From positions 1 through 37,686 of IMG/VR virus record IMGVR_UViG_3300043409_000446: 37,686 nt of DNA, one strand, 5' to 3'. The stretch comes from a virus. The notes under the pieces were generated by a model, which was not told where the DNA came from, did no database searches, and saw only the letters and a program-made list of their open reading frames with translations. Positions 23,355 to 29,936 of this stretch are shown one piece after another (within the stretch, counting starts at the first letter, position 1; each line of letters opens with the position of its first letter). The translations under genes were made by a program, and so were the position numbers.

Positions 23355-23572
23355 CCGAGGCTCTTGCCATTGGTGGCGCCATACTCGCCATTACCGGCGT
23401 GTTCTTTGGCGTCATTTGGCTTGCCGAACGCAAGGCGCGGGCTGAAGTCAGACAGGAGTTGAACATTGAAGCGATCATACGCCTGCGGTCTGCCATGGAA
23501 GCTGACCGCCGCGCTCGTGAGCGGATTGCTCGTGGCGAGCTGTTCAACGACGATGGGCACAAGCGGGACTGA
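23351..23572 (+). CDS. i-spanin (Rz-like)
   Basis: The 73-residue protein has an N-terminal membrane span (residues 4-24: ALAIGGAILAITGVFFGVIW) and then a highly charged coiled-coil-like periplasmic part (ERKARAEVRQELNIE, AMEADRRARERIAR). This is the layout of inner-membrane spanins. It overlaps the holin by ATGA, and an o-spanin is encoded in another frame within its second half. Together they would fuse inner and outer membranes at the end of lysis. Confidence 0.8.
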   Translation: MTEALAIGGAILAITGVFFGVIWLAERKARAEVRQELNIEAIIRLRSAMEADRRARERIARGELFNDDGHKRD

Positions 23573-23678
23573 GTGTATCGTCTGGACGCCGGTCTCATGG
23601 TCGTCCAAGGATACGCCCCAGACCATCGAAGGCGTCAAGCTGAGCAACGCGCGGCGGAAGGCGTGGTGCAAGAGTTAA
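23466..23678 (+). CDS. o-spanin (Rz1-like), embedded in another frame
   Basis: The 70-residue lipoprotein starts at TTG 23466 inside the i-spanin gene in another frame and continues 106 bases past its end. It has a basic start, a hydrophobic stretch (LTAALVSGLL) and the lipobox LVAS followed by Cys26. The mature part is about 45 residues, with VWTPVSWSSKDTPQTIEGVK and a C-terminal ARRKAWC, typical of Rz1-like proteins. Overlap of Rz and Rz1 is well known. TTG is the only reasonable start that leaves a full signal peptide. Confidence 0.8.
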   Translation: MKRSYACGLPWKLTAALVSGLLVASCSTTMGTSGTECIVWTPVSWSSKDTPQTIEGVKLSNARRKAWCKS

Positions 23679-23679
23679 A

Positions 23680-24225
23680 ATGTTATTTACGGCTTCAGGT
23701 TCAATTCCTAGACACCAATACGTTCAAGTCGATGGGTCGTTCGTTGGCGTAGAGGGACGTGTTTCGGCTGTCTGGTTTGGGCTGCACGCGCACCCTGGCC
23801 GCGCATGGGGCTGCACCGTCATGTTGCAGAGCGGCGCGGTATACCGAAATCTTCCGCCACACGCGATAGCGTTCTGTGAAGACGCCCCCGATTGGACAAT
23901 TGAACAAGCCCAATTGTGGGACTGCTACGGCAATCAGTTTTCCGTGCTGGTGTACGACTTTCTTGATGGCCTTGATGCCGTCGCGCGCATTAACGGCGAA
24001 GACGTGCCGTGCAAGTATCTGTTTACTGCGGTCCCCGTTGGCGACGCCTACACGGCAGAACCTAGCCAAGATAAAGAATTTATGTTTCTGCAAACGCGCA
24101 AAGGGCGGCTGACAATCCAGCCAACAAACCGCGTCTTGTTCACAGACGCCAGCTTTACCGACAAGACACCGTTTTGGCCTTCGCTCCCGCTGACAACGCG
24201 GATATACTCGTCAGAAGCAATCTAG
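23680..24225 (+). CDS. Conserved phage protein of unknown function
   Basis: The 181-residue protein begins MLFTASGSIPRHQYVQVDGS. It contains VEGRVSAVWFGLHAHPGRAW followed by GCTVML, PPHAIAF, QLWDCYGNQFS and LTIQPTNRVLFTDASF. I recall this family from related phages, always behind the lysis genes and never named. The many aromatic residues and the AVWF-HAHPGR-WGC core suggest a compact globular fold. It is the last gene of the rightward late block; the opposing helper genes end 21 bases away, with no clear terminator between. ATG 23680 begins just after the o-spanin stop. Confidence 0.75.
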   Translation: MLFTASGSIPRHQYVQVDGSFVGVEGRVSAVWFGLHAHPGRAWGCTVMLQSGAVYRNLPPHAIAFCEDAPDWTIEQAQLWDCYGNQFSVLVYDFLDGLDAVARINGEDVPCKYLFTAVPVGDAYTAEPSQDKEFMFLQTRKGRLTIQPTNRVLFTDASFTDKTPFWPSLPLTTRIYSSEAI

Positions 24226-24245
24226 CTAACGCGCGGCGCAACGAC

Positions 24246-24437
24246 CTAGCCGACCAGTTCCTTGCGTTCGCGCACCGCGCGGAGCGCCGTGTAGCGCTGA
24301 TGCAGCCGCGTCAGGACCGTCGAGCGCGCCGCGGGCTGGCGGGCCTGCTCCCGCGCCAGCAACGCCTGCACTTCCGCTTCGGTCAGCCGGTAGAGGCAAT
24401 CGTTTAGCGCCCGCCAGCTCAGTTCCTCATCAGCCAT
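24246..24437 (-). CDS. Small Arg-rich phage protein
   Basis: The 63-residue protein (MADEELSWRALNDCLYRL start) has the motif EAEVQALLAREQ, then STVLTRLHQRYTALRAVRER near the end. Short proteins with RLHQR-ALR-RERxEL occur in many phages beside helicases and are of unknown function; they look like small helical nucleic-acid or protein binders. ATG 24437 overlaps the helicase stop by eight bases, so it is translated from the same message. A longer frame begins at 24452 but lies fully inside the helicase gene. Confidence 0.65.
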   Translation of the reverse strand: MADEELSWRALNDCLYRLTEAEVQALLAREQARQPAARSTVLTRLHQRYTALRAVRERKELVG

Positions 24438-25773
24438 CTTTAAGCTCCGCAATTGCTATGTCCGATATGGCGCGCTTGTCCCGCAACGCCAGAAGGATGC
24501 GCTCGTCAATAGTCTTATTACAGATCAGCAGATAACACCAGACCTCATGTAACTGCCCTCCCCGGTGCAGCCGCCCGATTGTCTGCTCGAACAGCTCCAG
24601 CGACCACGGCAGCGAGACAAAAATTATTTTGTTGCCCCCATACTGAAGGTTAAGCCCGTGGCCGGCGCTCTTGGGGTGGATCAACAGCAGTTCGATTTTG
24701 CCCGCGTTCCACCGCTCGACGGCGTTCGGGCTGTCGATGGTCTGCGCCTTCGGGTATCGGCGCTGTAGCTCGGCCAGTTCTTCCTTGTAGTTGTAGACGA
24801 CGATGGTGTTGGCGTGCTGGTTCTCGGACAGGATGTCGTCCAGCAGATCGAACTTGTGCGTCGATAACCAGTGCGGCGTCTGGCGCACGTCGAACTTGCC
24901 GGGGGCCGCGCTGGGCGTTGAGACGGTGCTGTAGACGAAGCCGGACGCCATCTGTTGCAGCTTGTTCGTCATGGCTGCCGCGTTCATGGCCGTGATCGTC
25001 GCGTCGCCCAGCTCGACCAGCAGGTCTTTCTTCATCTTCTCGTAGGGCGCGCGGTCGGGCATGTCGCAGCGCATTTCGACCGTGTGCAGCGGCGGCAGCT
25101 TGTCGGCGTACTCGCCGGGCTCCAGCACAAACGTCGCCGGGCGGATGTCCGCCATGACCTGCTCCAGCGCGCCGCGCCGTGGCGCCCACTCACCAAAGTC
25201 GCGGTTGATGCAGACAAAATACTTTTGCAAAAACGCGCCTTTCGAGCGCCCAAGCAGGTTCTGGTCCACCACCTTGCACTGGCCGAAAACATCCTCTAGG
25301 CCGTTTGATGTGAACGAGCCGGTCAGGCCCCAGCGGAACCGGAAGCGGTCGAGCTGGTCGAGCAACGCCTTGAACCGCTTGCCGGACGGGTTCTTGAGCC
25401 GCGTCAGTTCGTCGAATACGATGCCGTCGAACGACGACAGGTCCGGCAGCGACTGGATGTTGTCGTAGTTGGTGACGACCACCTTGGCGTTGCTGGCGAA
25501 GGCCCGCGCGCGGGCGGCGGGCGATCCGACAGCCACGACGATTGGCATGTCGGGCGTCCACTTGGGGCCTTCGACAGGCCAAACATCGGTGCAGACGCGC
25601 TTGGGCGCCAGCACCAGCCAGCGCCGTGTGTGCCCGTCAAGCAGCATCTGCCGCATGGCCGTCAGCGTCAAAGCTGTCTTGCCTGCGCCCACGGCGGCCA
25701 GCACCATCGCGCGATCATGTTCGTAGAGGAAGTCGGCAGCGGCGTCTTGGTAGTCTCTAAGGGCGAGCGTCAA
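24430..25773 (-). CDS. SNF2-type DEAD/DEAH helicase
   Basis: The 447-residue protein has [20 protein letters not shown] (Q-motif-like), Walker A AAVGAGKTAL (residues 26-35), LVLAPKRV (motif Ia), the Walker B-type VFDELTRLKN, and GLTGSF (motif III). The C-terminal lobe has LLIHPKSAGHGLNLQYGGNK (motif V), and motif VI reads IGRLHRGGQ. Such compact SNF2-like enzymes are common in phage replication modules and translocate on double-stranded DNA. TTG 25773 is the start, with AGGAG seven bases before it, and overlaps the end of the methyltransferase gene by 17 bases. Confidence 0.9.
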   Translation of the reverse strand: MTLALRDYQDAAADFLYEHDRAMVLAAVGAGKTALTLTAMRQMLLDGHTRRWLVLAPKRVCTDVWPVEGPKWTPDMPIVVAVGSPAARARAFASNAKVVVTNYDNIQSLPDLSSFDGIVFDELTRLKNPSGKRFKALLDQLDRFRFRWGLTGSFTSNGLEDVFGQCKVVDQNLLGRSKGAFLQKYFVCINRDFGEWAPRRGALEQVMADIRPATFVLEPGEYADKLPPLHTVEMRCDMPDRAPYEKMKKDLLVELGDATITAMNAAAMTNKLQQMASGFVYSTVSTPSAAPGKFDVRQTPHWLSTHKFDLLDDILSENQHANTIVVYNYKEELAELQRRYPKAQTIDSPNAVERWNAGKIELLLIHPKSAGHGLNLQYGGNKIIFVSLPWSLELFEQTIGRLHRGGQLHEVWCYLLICNKTIDERILLALRDKRAISDIAIAELKDG

Positions 25774-26785
25774 GGAAGGCTCCTACGACTTCGGCCGCGA
25801 CTTGCGGGACGATCGCGTTACCGTAGGCGCGCAGTCGTCCCACTCGGGCGGTAGCCCCATGAGCCAGCGGGAATGTGCCGGGTTCAACTGGCCGCCACTT
25901 TCCATCTCGGCAGTAGAGCCAGTCAGCATCTCGCCAGACGCCGTTAACCGGGCCGGGGTGGTGTAAGCTGCCGTTCGCGGTAGAGAGATCTGTTTCCGCC
26001 CCTCTATGTCCGACTGCCCCGCCTTGGCATCGTAGGCGTTCGGCGTCGGCCAACCCGCCGTTTTCGCTACGATACCCAGCTTCTTGTGCAGCCCACCCAA
26101 GTTGGGATTTCTCGCCTTCGCGGTTGCTTGCCGGGCCTCCCACTGTTCCACCGTCTCGTTGGTGTTCACCGTGTCCGCCACGCACGGCGTCGGCCAACCC
26201 GCCAGCGCCGCGTCGTTCGACAGCGCCCCGCCCGACTGGTTCGGGCCTCCGTTCGTCCCGTCCGTCGCTCTCGGTGTATTCCAGCCTTTCTCCAACAAAC
26301 CAGAGCCGTTGTCTGATATGCGGCGCGCCGAAGCCCGCAGCGCAGAGATCGACCGCCCCGAGGGCGTAACCCGCACCTTCCATGTCAGCGTGTACAAGGT
26401 CGAGCCAACCGAGGCCGTCCTTGCTCGCAACCTGTTCGCCAAAGACGACTGGAGGGCGGCGCTCGCCAATGAGGCGGAAGAAATCGGGCCAGAGGTGGCG
26501 GGCGTCATCGACGCCGCCGCGCTGTCCGGCTGCGCTGAAAGGTTGACAGGGACAGGAGCCGGTCCAGACGGGCCGGTCGTCGGGCCACCCGGCAAGACGC
26601 AAAGCATGGCTCCAGACGCCGACGCCGGCGAAGAAGTGGCATTGGCTGAAACCTTTAAGGTCGTCAGGTTGAACATCGACAATTGAACGGGTATCGACTT
26701 CGCCATCAGCGATTAATCCTTTCGCAATCAGATTGCGCAGCCATTGCGCGGCATATGGTTCGATTTCGTTGTAGTAAGCAGCCAT
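25757..26785 (-). CDS. C5 cytosine DNA methyltransferase
   Basis: The 342-residue enzyme has motif [13 protein letters not shown] (51-62), the catalytic loop [12 protein letters not shown] with Cys80, motif VI as FGEQV (115-119, Asn replaced by Gln compared with the usual ENV), motif VIII QRLWFVG (159-165), and motif [16 protein letters not shown] at the C-terminus. A Gly/Arg-rich variable region (about 170-290) contains GGLADA repeats and would hold the target-recognition part. It would methylate cytosines, probably to evade host restriction. ATG 26785 has GGGGG upstream and overlaps the nuclease gene. The ENV-to-EQV change is unusual but seen in some phage enzymes. Confidence 0.88.
   Translation of the reverse strand: MAAYYNEIEPYAAQWLRNLIAKGLIADGEVDTRSIVDVQPDDLKGFSQCHFFAGVGVWSHALRLAGWPDDRPVWTGSCPCQPFSAAGQRGGVDDARHLWPDFFRLIGERRPPVVFGEQVASKDGLGWLDLVHADMEGAGYALGAVDLCAAGFGAPHIRQRLWFVGERLEYTESDGRDERRPEPVGRGAVERRGAGGLADAVRGGHGEHQRDGGTVGGPASNREGEKSQLGWAAQEAGYRSENGGLADAERLRCQGGAVGHRGAETDLSTANGSLHHPGPVNGVWRDADWLYCRDGKWRPVEPGTFPLAHGATARVGRLRAYGNAIVPQVAAEVVGAFLDARP
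25783..26706 (-). CDS. Nested +1-frame ORF within the methyltransferase gene (GWPTP/GLPPEW family)
   Basis: A 307-codon ORF lies wholly inside the methyltransferase gene in another frame of the same strand. It has its own ATG (26706) and AAAGGA ten bases upstream. The product is Ser/Thr/Ala-rich at the start, then has [20 protein letters not shown] with [29 protein letters not shown], repeated [20 protein letters not shown] and [21 protein letters not shown] remember these motifs as recurring in proteins annotated separately in many phages and prophages. GWPTP is the shifted reading of the GLADA codons of the enzyme. Whether it is translated or only a by-product of conserved DNA is open. Confidence 0.5.
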   Translation of the reverse strand: MAKSIPVQLSMFNLTTLKVSANATSSPASASGAMLCVLPGGPTTGPSGPAPVPVNLSAQPDSAAASMTPATSGPISSASLASAALQSSLANRLRARTASVGSTLYTLTWKVRVTPSGRSISALRASARRISDNGSGLLEKGWNTPRATDGTNGGPNQSGGALSNDAALAGWPTPCVADTVNTNETVEQWEARQATAKARNPNLGGLHKKLGIVAKTAGWPTPNAYDAKAGQSDIEGRKQISLPRTAAYTTPARLTASGEMLTGSTAEMESGGQLNPAHSRWLMGLPPEWDDCAPTVTRSSRKSRPKS

Positions 26786-27042
26786 GCGTCGATTTCCCCC
26801 TTTGACCATAACAGAGCGTAGTTCTGCCGCAGCGCCTTCAGTTCGTCGGCGTGCAGCTTCTGGAGCGGCGCGAGCCGCCCGCCCTTGGGGCGCTTCAGCT
26901 CCACGAACCATGTCGAGCCGTCCGGCAGGCAGGCAATGCGATCCGCCACGCCGCGCTGCTGCGGCGAGCGGAATTTGAACGTCTTGCCGCCGAGGCGCTC
27001 GACAGACCAGACGAAATATTTTTCGATTTCTTTCTCAAGCAT
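26728..27042 (-). CDS. VRR-NUC domain nuclease
   Basis: The 104-residue protein is a single VRR-NUC domain: LEKEIEKYFVWSVERLGGKT at the start, RGVADRIACLPDGSTWFVEL with the catalytic Asp and the E-L-K motif (FVELKRPKGG), then a Q-KLHADELKALRQ helix. Phage VRR-NUC proteins act on branched or flap DNA. It is the first gene of the leftward group with the methyltransferase and helicase. No ribosome site is clear before ATG 27042, so the message may be leaderless. Confidence 0.88.
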   Translation of the reverse strand: MLEKEIEKYFVWSVERLGGKTFKFRSPQQRGVADRIACLPDGSTWFVELKRPKGGRLAPLQKLHADELKALRQNYALLWSKGEIDAWLLTTTKSNHMPRNGCAI

Positions 27043-27117
27043 GAAGATAGTTGTAGCACCACAGAATGTTTTACGCTAGGGTGTTTCTGCAATCCAGTAA
27101 AAGAAAGGTACAGTGAA
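27043..27117. promoter_or_regulatory. Divergent promoter region between nuclease and replication genes
   Basis: Genes run away from each other on both sides of these 75 bases, so promoters in both directions are expected. Possible boxes are TTGTAG with TACGCT on the plus strand and TTGCAG on the minus strand, but spacing or match is weak. Confidence 0.45.
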
Positions 27118-27579
27118 ATGCTCTGCGATAAGGAACTCAAAGACTTAGGCCTGACAGACGCTGGTGTGCGTCTGGTTCGAGCCGCGAACTGCGAAACGGT
27201 GTACAACTTAAGGACAGTGGGCGACCGCGCACCAAAAGGAACGCACCTCCGCACAATAGAGCAGGTTAAATCGCTTGCCGCTCGACTGGAAAGCCAGCTT
27301 GCGGCGCGTCAAGCAGCGGTTGAGGCTAAAGAGAAAGCGAGCGCGTTCTGGCTACAGCAGCACGCCGAACATATGGCCCTGCGCGTAGATTTTACCCTGC
27401 AAGTCCGCGTTCGACTGCGGGATTTGCCCTGCGGCGAGATAATCCCCGCGGATATGGCCCAGATAGTGTCTGATGTCTTGAAGGATTACTTCCGCGCGCA
27501 CCCTGACGCTCGGTATCGGCGCCCCCGCATCGGCATATCAGGTGTAAAAGAAACACAGGGAGTAAAATACGATGGCTGA
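27118..27579 (+). CDS. Hypothetical early protein at the head of the replication operon
   Basis: The 153-residue protein begins MLCDKELKDLGLTDAGVRLV. It has a Lys/Glu/Gln/Ala-rich helical middle (SLAARLESQLAARQAAVEAK), an ADMAQIVSDVLKDYFRAHPD segment, and a basic end. No enzyme motif is visible. ATG 27118 has AAAGG nine bases upstream; the frame is open further 5-prime but would enter the opposing nuclease gene. It overlaps the next gene by eight bases. As first gene of the replication operon it could be a regulator or recombination helper; this is not supported by motifs. Confidence 0.65.
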   Translation: MLCDKELKDLGLTDAGVRLVRAANCETVYNLRTVGDRAPKGTHLRTIEQVKSLAARLESQLAARQAAVEAKEKASAFWLQQHAEHMALRVDFTLQVRVRLRDLPCGEIIPADMAQIVSDVLKDYFRAHPDARYRRPRIGISGVKETQGVKYDG

Positions 27580-28699
27580 CCACTCAGATATTGTTGGCGG
27601 TTCGACGGCGAAGCGGGTCATCGCGTGCCCCGGTTCGGTGCAGTTGTGCCGTAAGATGCCCGCCAAGCCATCCAGCGTTTACGCAGACACAGGCACGCTG
27701 TTGCACGATGCGATGGCGTCTATCCTCAGCAGCGACGCGCTGCCAACCGACGTGATTGGCAACGAATACCAAGGCATCGAACTCACCCAAGAACTGTACG
27801 ACGAGAAGATTGTCCCCGCGCTCGCGGCGCTCGTCGAGATTGACCCGGAAGGCGTCATGGACATTGGCGTCGAACACATGGTTGGCTTCGGTGATGCCTT
27901 GCCCGGCGTGTTCGGCAGCGCCGACGTGATCGGGCGCATCGGCAACCGCGCGATTGTGCTTGACTGGAAGTTTGGCGACGGCGTGGTCGTCGAAGTTGAA
28001 GAGAACGCGCAGGCGCTGTTCTACGCAGCCGCCGCCATGCGCACGCCCGAAACGGCGTGGGCGTTCGATGGCGTTGCCGAGATCGAGTGCGTTATTGTCC
28101 AGCCGCCGTTTGTCAAGCGGTGGGTGACGACGCCCGCCCGTGTCGCCAAGTTCGAGAAGCAGCTTTTTGCGGCTGTCAAGACGGCGTCGCGTCCCGAAGC
28201 GCCGTTCGCGGCGGGCGATCATTGCCGTTGGTGCGCCGCCAAGCCGATCTGCCCGATCCTGTCGGGCGGCGTTATGCGGGCGCTCCAAACATCGTTGAAA
28301 GCACTTGACGCCGACAATCTTGCCGCTGCCGTGCGCGACGCTGATGTGCTGGAGGACTGGATCAAGGACGTGCGTGCGCTGGCGCATCAGGTGCTGGAGC
28401 AGGGTCTACCCGTGCCGGGCTTCAAGCTGGTGCCCAAGCGCGCCACGCGGCAGTGGATTGACGAAGAGCAGGCGAAGGATGTCCTGAGCGACTTCCTGAC
28501 GCCGGAAGAATTGATGGTGACGAAATTGATTTCGCCCGCGCAGGTTGAGAAGGTGCTGAAGAAGTACAAGATCGACCTGCCAGGCAATCTGGTCGTCGCC
28601 ATCTCATCGGGCAACACGTTGGCCCCGGAGAGCGATCCCCGGCCGGCGGTAATGCAGATCGGCCAACAATTGTCGGCTGCACTTGGAAAGATCGCATGA
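27572..28699 (+). CDS. DUF2800-like, Cas4/RecB-type nuclease
   Basis: The 375-residue protein carries the PD-(D/E)XK core GVFGSADVIG (Asp118) and VLDWKFGDG (Asp131, Lys133), then QALFYAAAA. A four-cysteine iron-sulphur pattern is present: Cys19 (ACPGS) and Cys218, Cys221, Cys227 (GDHCRWCAAKPICP). This arrangement is that of Cas4/AddB-like exonucleases and of DUF2800, frequent in phage replication modules together with a polymerase and an SSB-like protein. It probably resects DNA ends for recombination-dependent replication. The stop overlaps the HNH start by ATGA. Confidence 0.85.
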   Translation: MADHSDIVGGSTAKRVIACPGSVQLCRKMPAKPSSVYADTGTLLHDAMASILSSDALPTDVIGNEYQGIELTQELYDEKIVPALAALVEIDPEGVMDIGVEHMVGFGDALPGVFGSADVIGRIGNRAIVLDWKFGDGVVVEVEENAQALFYAAAAMRTPETAWAFDGVAEIECVIVQPPFVKRWVTTPARVAKFEKQLFAAVKTASRPEAPFAAGDHCRWCAAKPICPILSGGVMRALQTSLKALDADNLAAAVRDADVLEDWIKDVRALAHQVLEQGLPVPGFKLVPKRATRQWIDEEQAKDVLSDFLTPEELMVTKLISPAQVEKVLKKYKIDLPGNLVVAISSGNTLAPESDPRPAVMQIGQQLSAALGKIA

Positions 28700-29181
28700 T
28701 CGACGCCGAGACACTACGCGCGCTATTGAACTACGATCCGGAGACGGGCGTGTTTCGCTGGCGCGTGACGCTTTCTAACCGCGCGCCAGCGGGGTCTGTT
28801 GCGGGGTCTCAGGAGACCCGCGGATATTGGCACATCCGCATAAACAAACGTTTTTACGGTTCGCACCGTTTAGCGTGGCTGTACGTACACGGCGTCTGGC
28901 CAAGCGCGGATGTAGACCACATCAACCGAGACACGGGCGATAATAGACTATCGAATTTGCGCGCCGCAACGCGCACTGAGAATTTGATGAACGCGAAGAA
29001 GTCGAAACGGGCTAAGTGCGTTCTTAAAGGCGTGTCCATCAAGAATGGGCGCTATGTGGCGCGTTTACACGACCGCCGCAAGGAAGTGTACCTTGGTTGT
29101 TTTGCCACCGAGCAGGAGGCGCACGAAGCGTACTGCGCGGAGGCCATAAAGAGATTTGGCGCGTATCACCGCGCCAAATAG
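28696..29181 (+). CDS. HNH endonuclease with AP2-like C-terminus (first copy)
   Basis: The 161-residue protein has a DNA-binding N-terminal part (LNYDPETGVFRWRV), the H of SHRLAWLYVHGVWP (His57), the HNH core VDHINRDTGDNRLSNLR (Asp74, His75, Asn83), and a C-terminal AP2-like three-strand segment (GVSIKNGRYVARL, KEVYLGCFATEQEAHEA). This is a free-standing homing-type endonuclease. It is related to the gene at 31907-32413 in all segments. ATG 28696 overlaps the nuclease stop by ATGA, so it rides on that message without interrupting it. Confidence 0.92.
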   Translation: MIDAETLRALLNYDPETGVFRWRVTLSNRAPAGSVAGSQETRGYWHIRINKRFYGSHRLAWLYVHGVWPSADVDHINRDTGDNRLSNLRAATRTENLMNAKKSKRAKCVLKGVSIKNGRYVARLHDRRKEVYLGCFATEQEAHEAYCAEAIKRFGAYHRAK

Positions 29182-29182
29182 C

Positions 29183-29199
29183 GTGAAGGTAATCTTCAC
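29183..29199 (+). other. Small hairpin GTGAAG/CTTCAC before the SSB-like gene
   Basis: Six perfect pairs with loop GTAAT lie between the HNH stop and the ribosome site AAGGA of the next gene. It could be a processing site or weak attenuator. Confidence 0.35.
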
Positions 29200-29220
29200 T
29201 TAACAGTAAGGAAAACTACA

Positions 29221-29880
29221 ATGGGAAACAATGTTACGTTTGCGAACGCCAACCTTCCGTCAGTCAAGAACCTCGCAGACTCTCTGCGCGGCATTCAGAA
29301 CGACGTAGGTGGGTCCGGGTCCATCATCTTGAAGATGGATCGTGTAGGGACTTGGGTTTACGGCGCGGACCAGACCGAGGTCGAGGAAGATTCGACTTGG
29401 GCGGTCAACCCCTTCTCGTTCGTCCACGGCTATATCGCCTGGGGCGAGGGTGAAGTGCTGGCCGAGAAGATGGCTCCGGTAACGCAGCCGCTGCCCGAAC
29501 TCGACGCCGCGCCCCCCGGCGCCAAGCGTGGGTGGGAGGTGCAGGTCGGTTGCAGCCTCAAGTGTCTCGACGGCGAGGACAAGGGACTGGAAGCCCGCTA
29601 CACCGTCACGTCGGTTGGAGGCAAGAAAAGCATCCAGAAACTTGCGCTCGACATCGCAGCGCAGGTCGATAAGGACCAAACCAAACCCGTGCCGGTGGTC
29701 GTTCTGAAGAAGGAGCACTACACGCACAAGAGCTACGGCCGCATCTACACGCCGCTCTTCGACGTCAAGTCGTGGATCGGCATGGAAGGCCCGGCCGCCG
29801 AGCCTGCCGCAGATGTCTCCCCTGTAGCGGCAGAGGCTCCCACGGAGGAAGCGCCGCGTCGTCGTCGTCGCAGCGTCTAA
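29221..29880 (+). CDS. Putative single-stranded DNA-binding protein
   Basis: The 219-residue protein lies between the Cas4-like nuclease and the DNA polymerase, the usual place of DUF2815/SSB-like genes. It has beta-type segments with aromatics (VGTWVYGADQTEVEEDSTWA, WGEGEVLAEKMAP, GWEVQVGCSLKCLDGEDKGL), a Lys-rich middle, and VVLKKEHYTHKSYGRIYTPL. A Pro/Ala-rich linker ends in a run of five arginines. An acidic tail, usual in true SSBs, is absent at the very end. The call is contextual; it could be another DNA-binding or recombination protein. Confidence 0.55.
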   Translation: MGNNVTFANANLPSVKNLADSLRGIQNDVGGSGSIILKMDRVGTWVYGADQTEVEEDSTWAVNPFSFVHGYIAWGEGEVLAEKMAPVTQPLPELDAAPPGAKRGWEVQVGCSLKCLDGEDKGLEARYTVTSVGGKKSIQKLALDIAAQVDKDQTKPVPVVVLKKEHYTHKSYGRIYTPLFDVKSWIGMEGPAAEPAADVSPVAAEAPTEEAPRRRRRSV

Positions 29881-29889
29881 GTGGTGAGC

Positions 29890-29918
29890 GCGCCCGCCGG
29901 TCGTCCCCCGGCGGGCGC
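29890..29918 (+). terminator. Hairpin GCGCCCGCCGG/CCGGCGGGCGC
   Basis: A perfect 11-bp stem with a 7-base loop starts 10 bases after the SSB-like gene, followed by ATTTCTTA. It is a partial terminator or attenuator that would reduce polymerase expression relative to SSB. Confidence 0.65.
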
Positions 29919-29936
29919 ATTTCTTATGGGGTTCGC

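Noticed and set aside
24226-24245. Terminator between convergent gene blocks
   Set aside because: No hairpin or T-run is visible in the 20 bases; termination must occur inside a gene or be factor-dependent.
26084-26686. 200-codon plus-strand ORF opposite the methyltransferase
   Set aside because: Unlike the nested same-strand ORF, it has no recognisable motifs and no convincing ribosome site.
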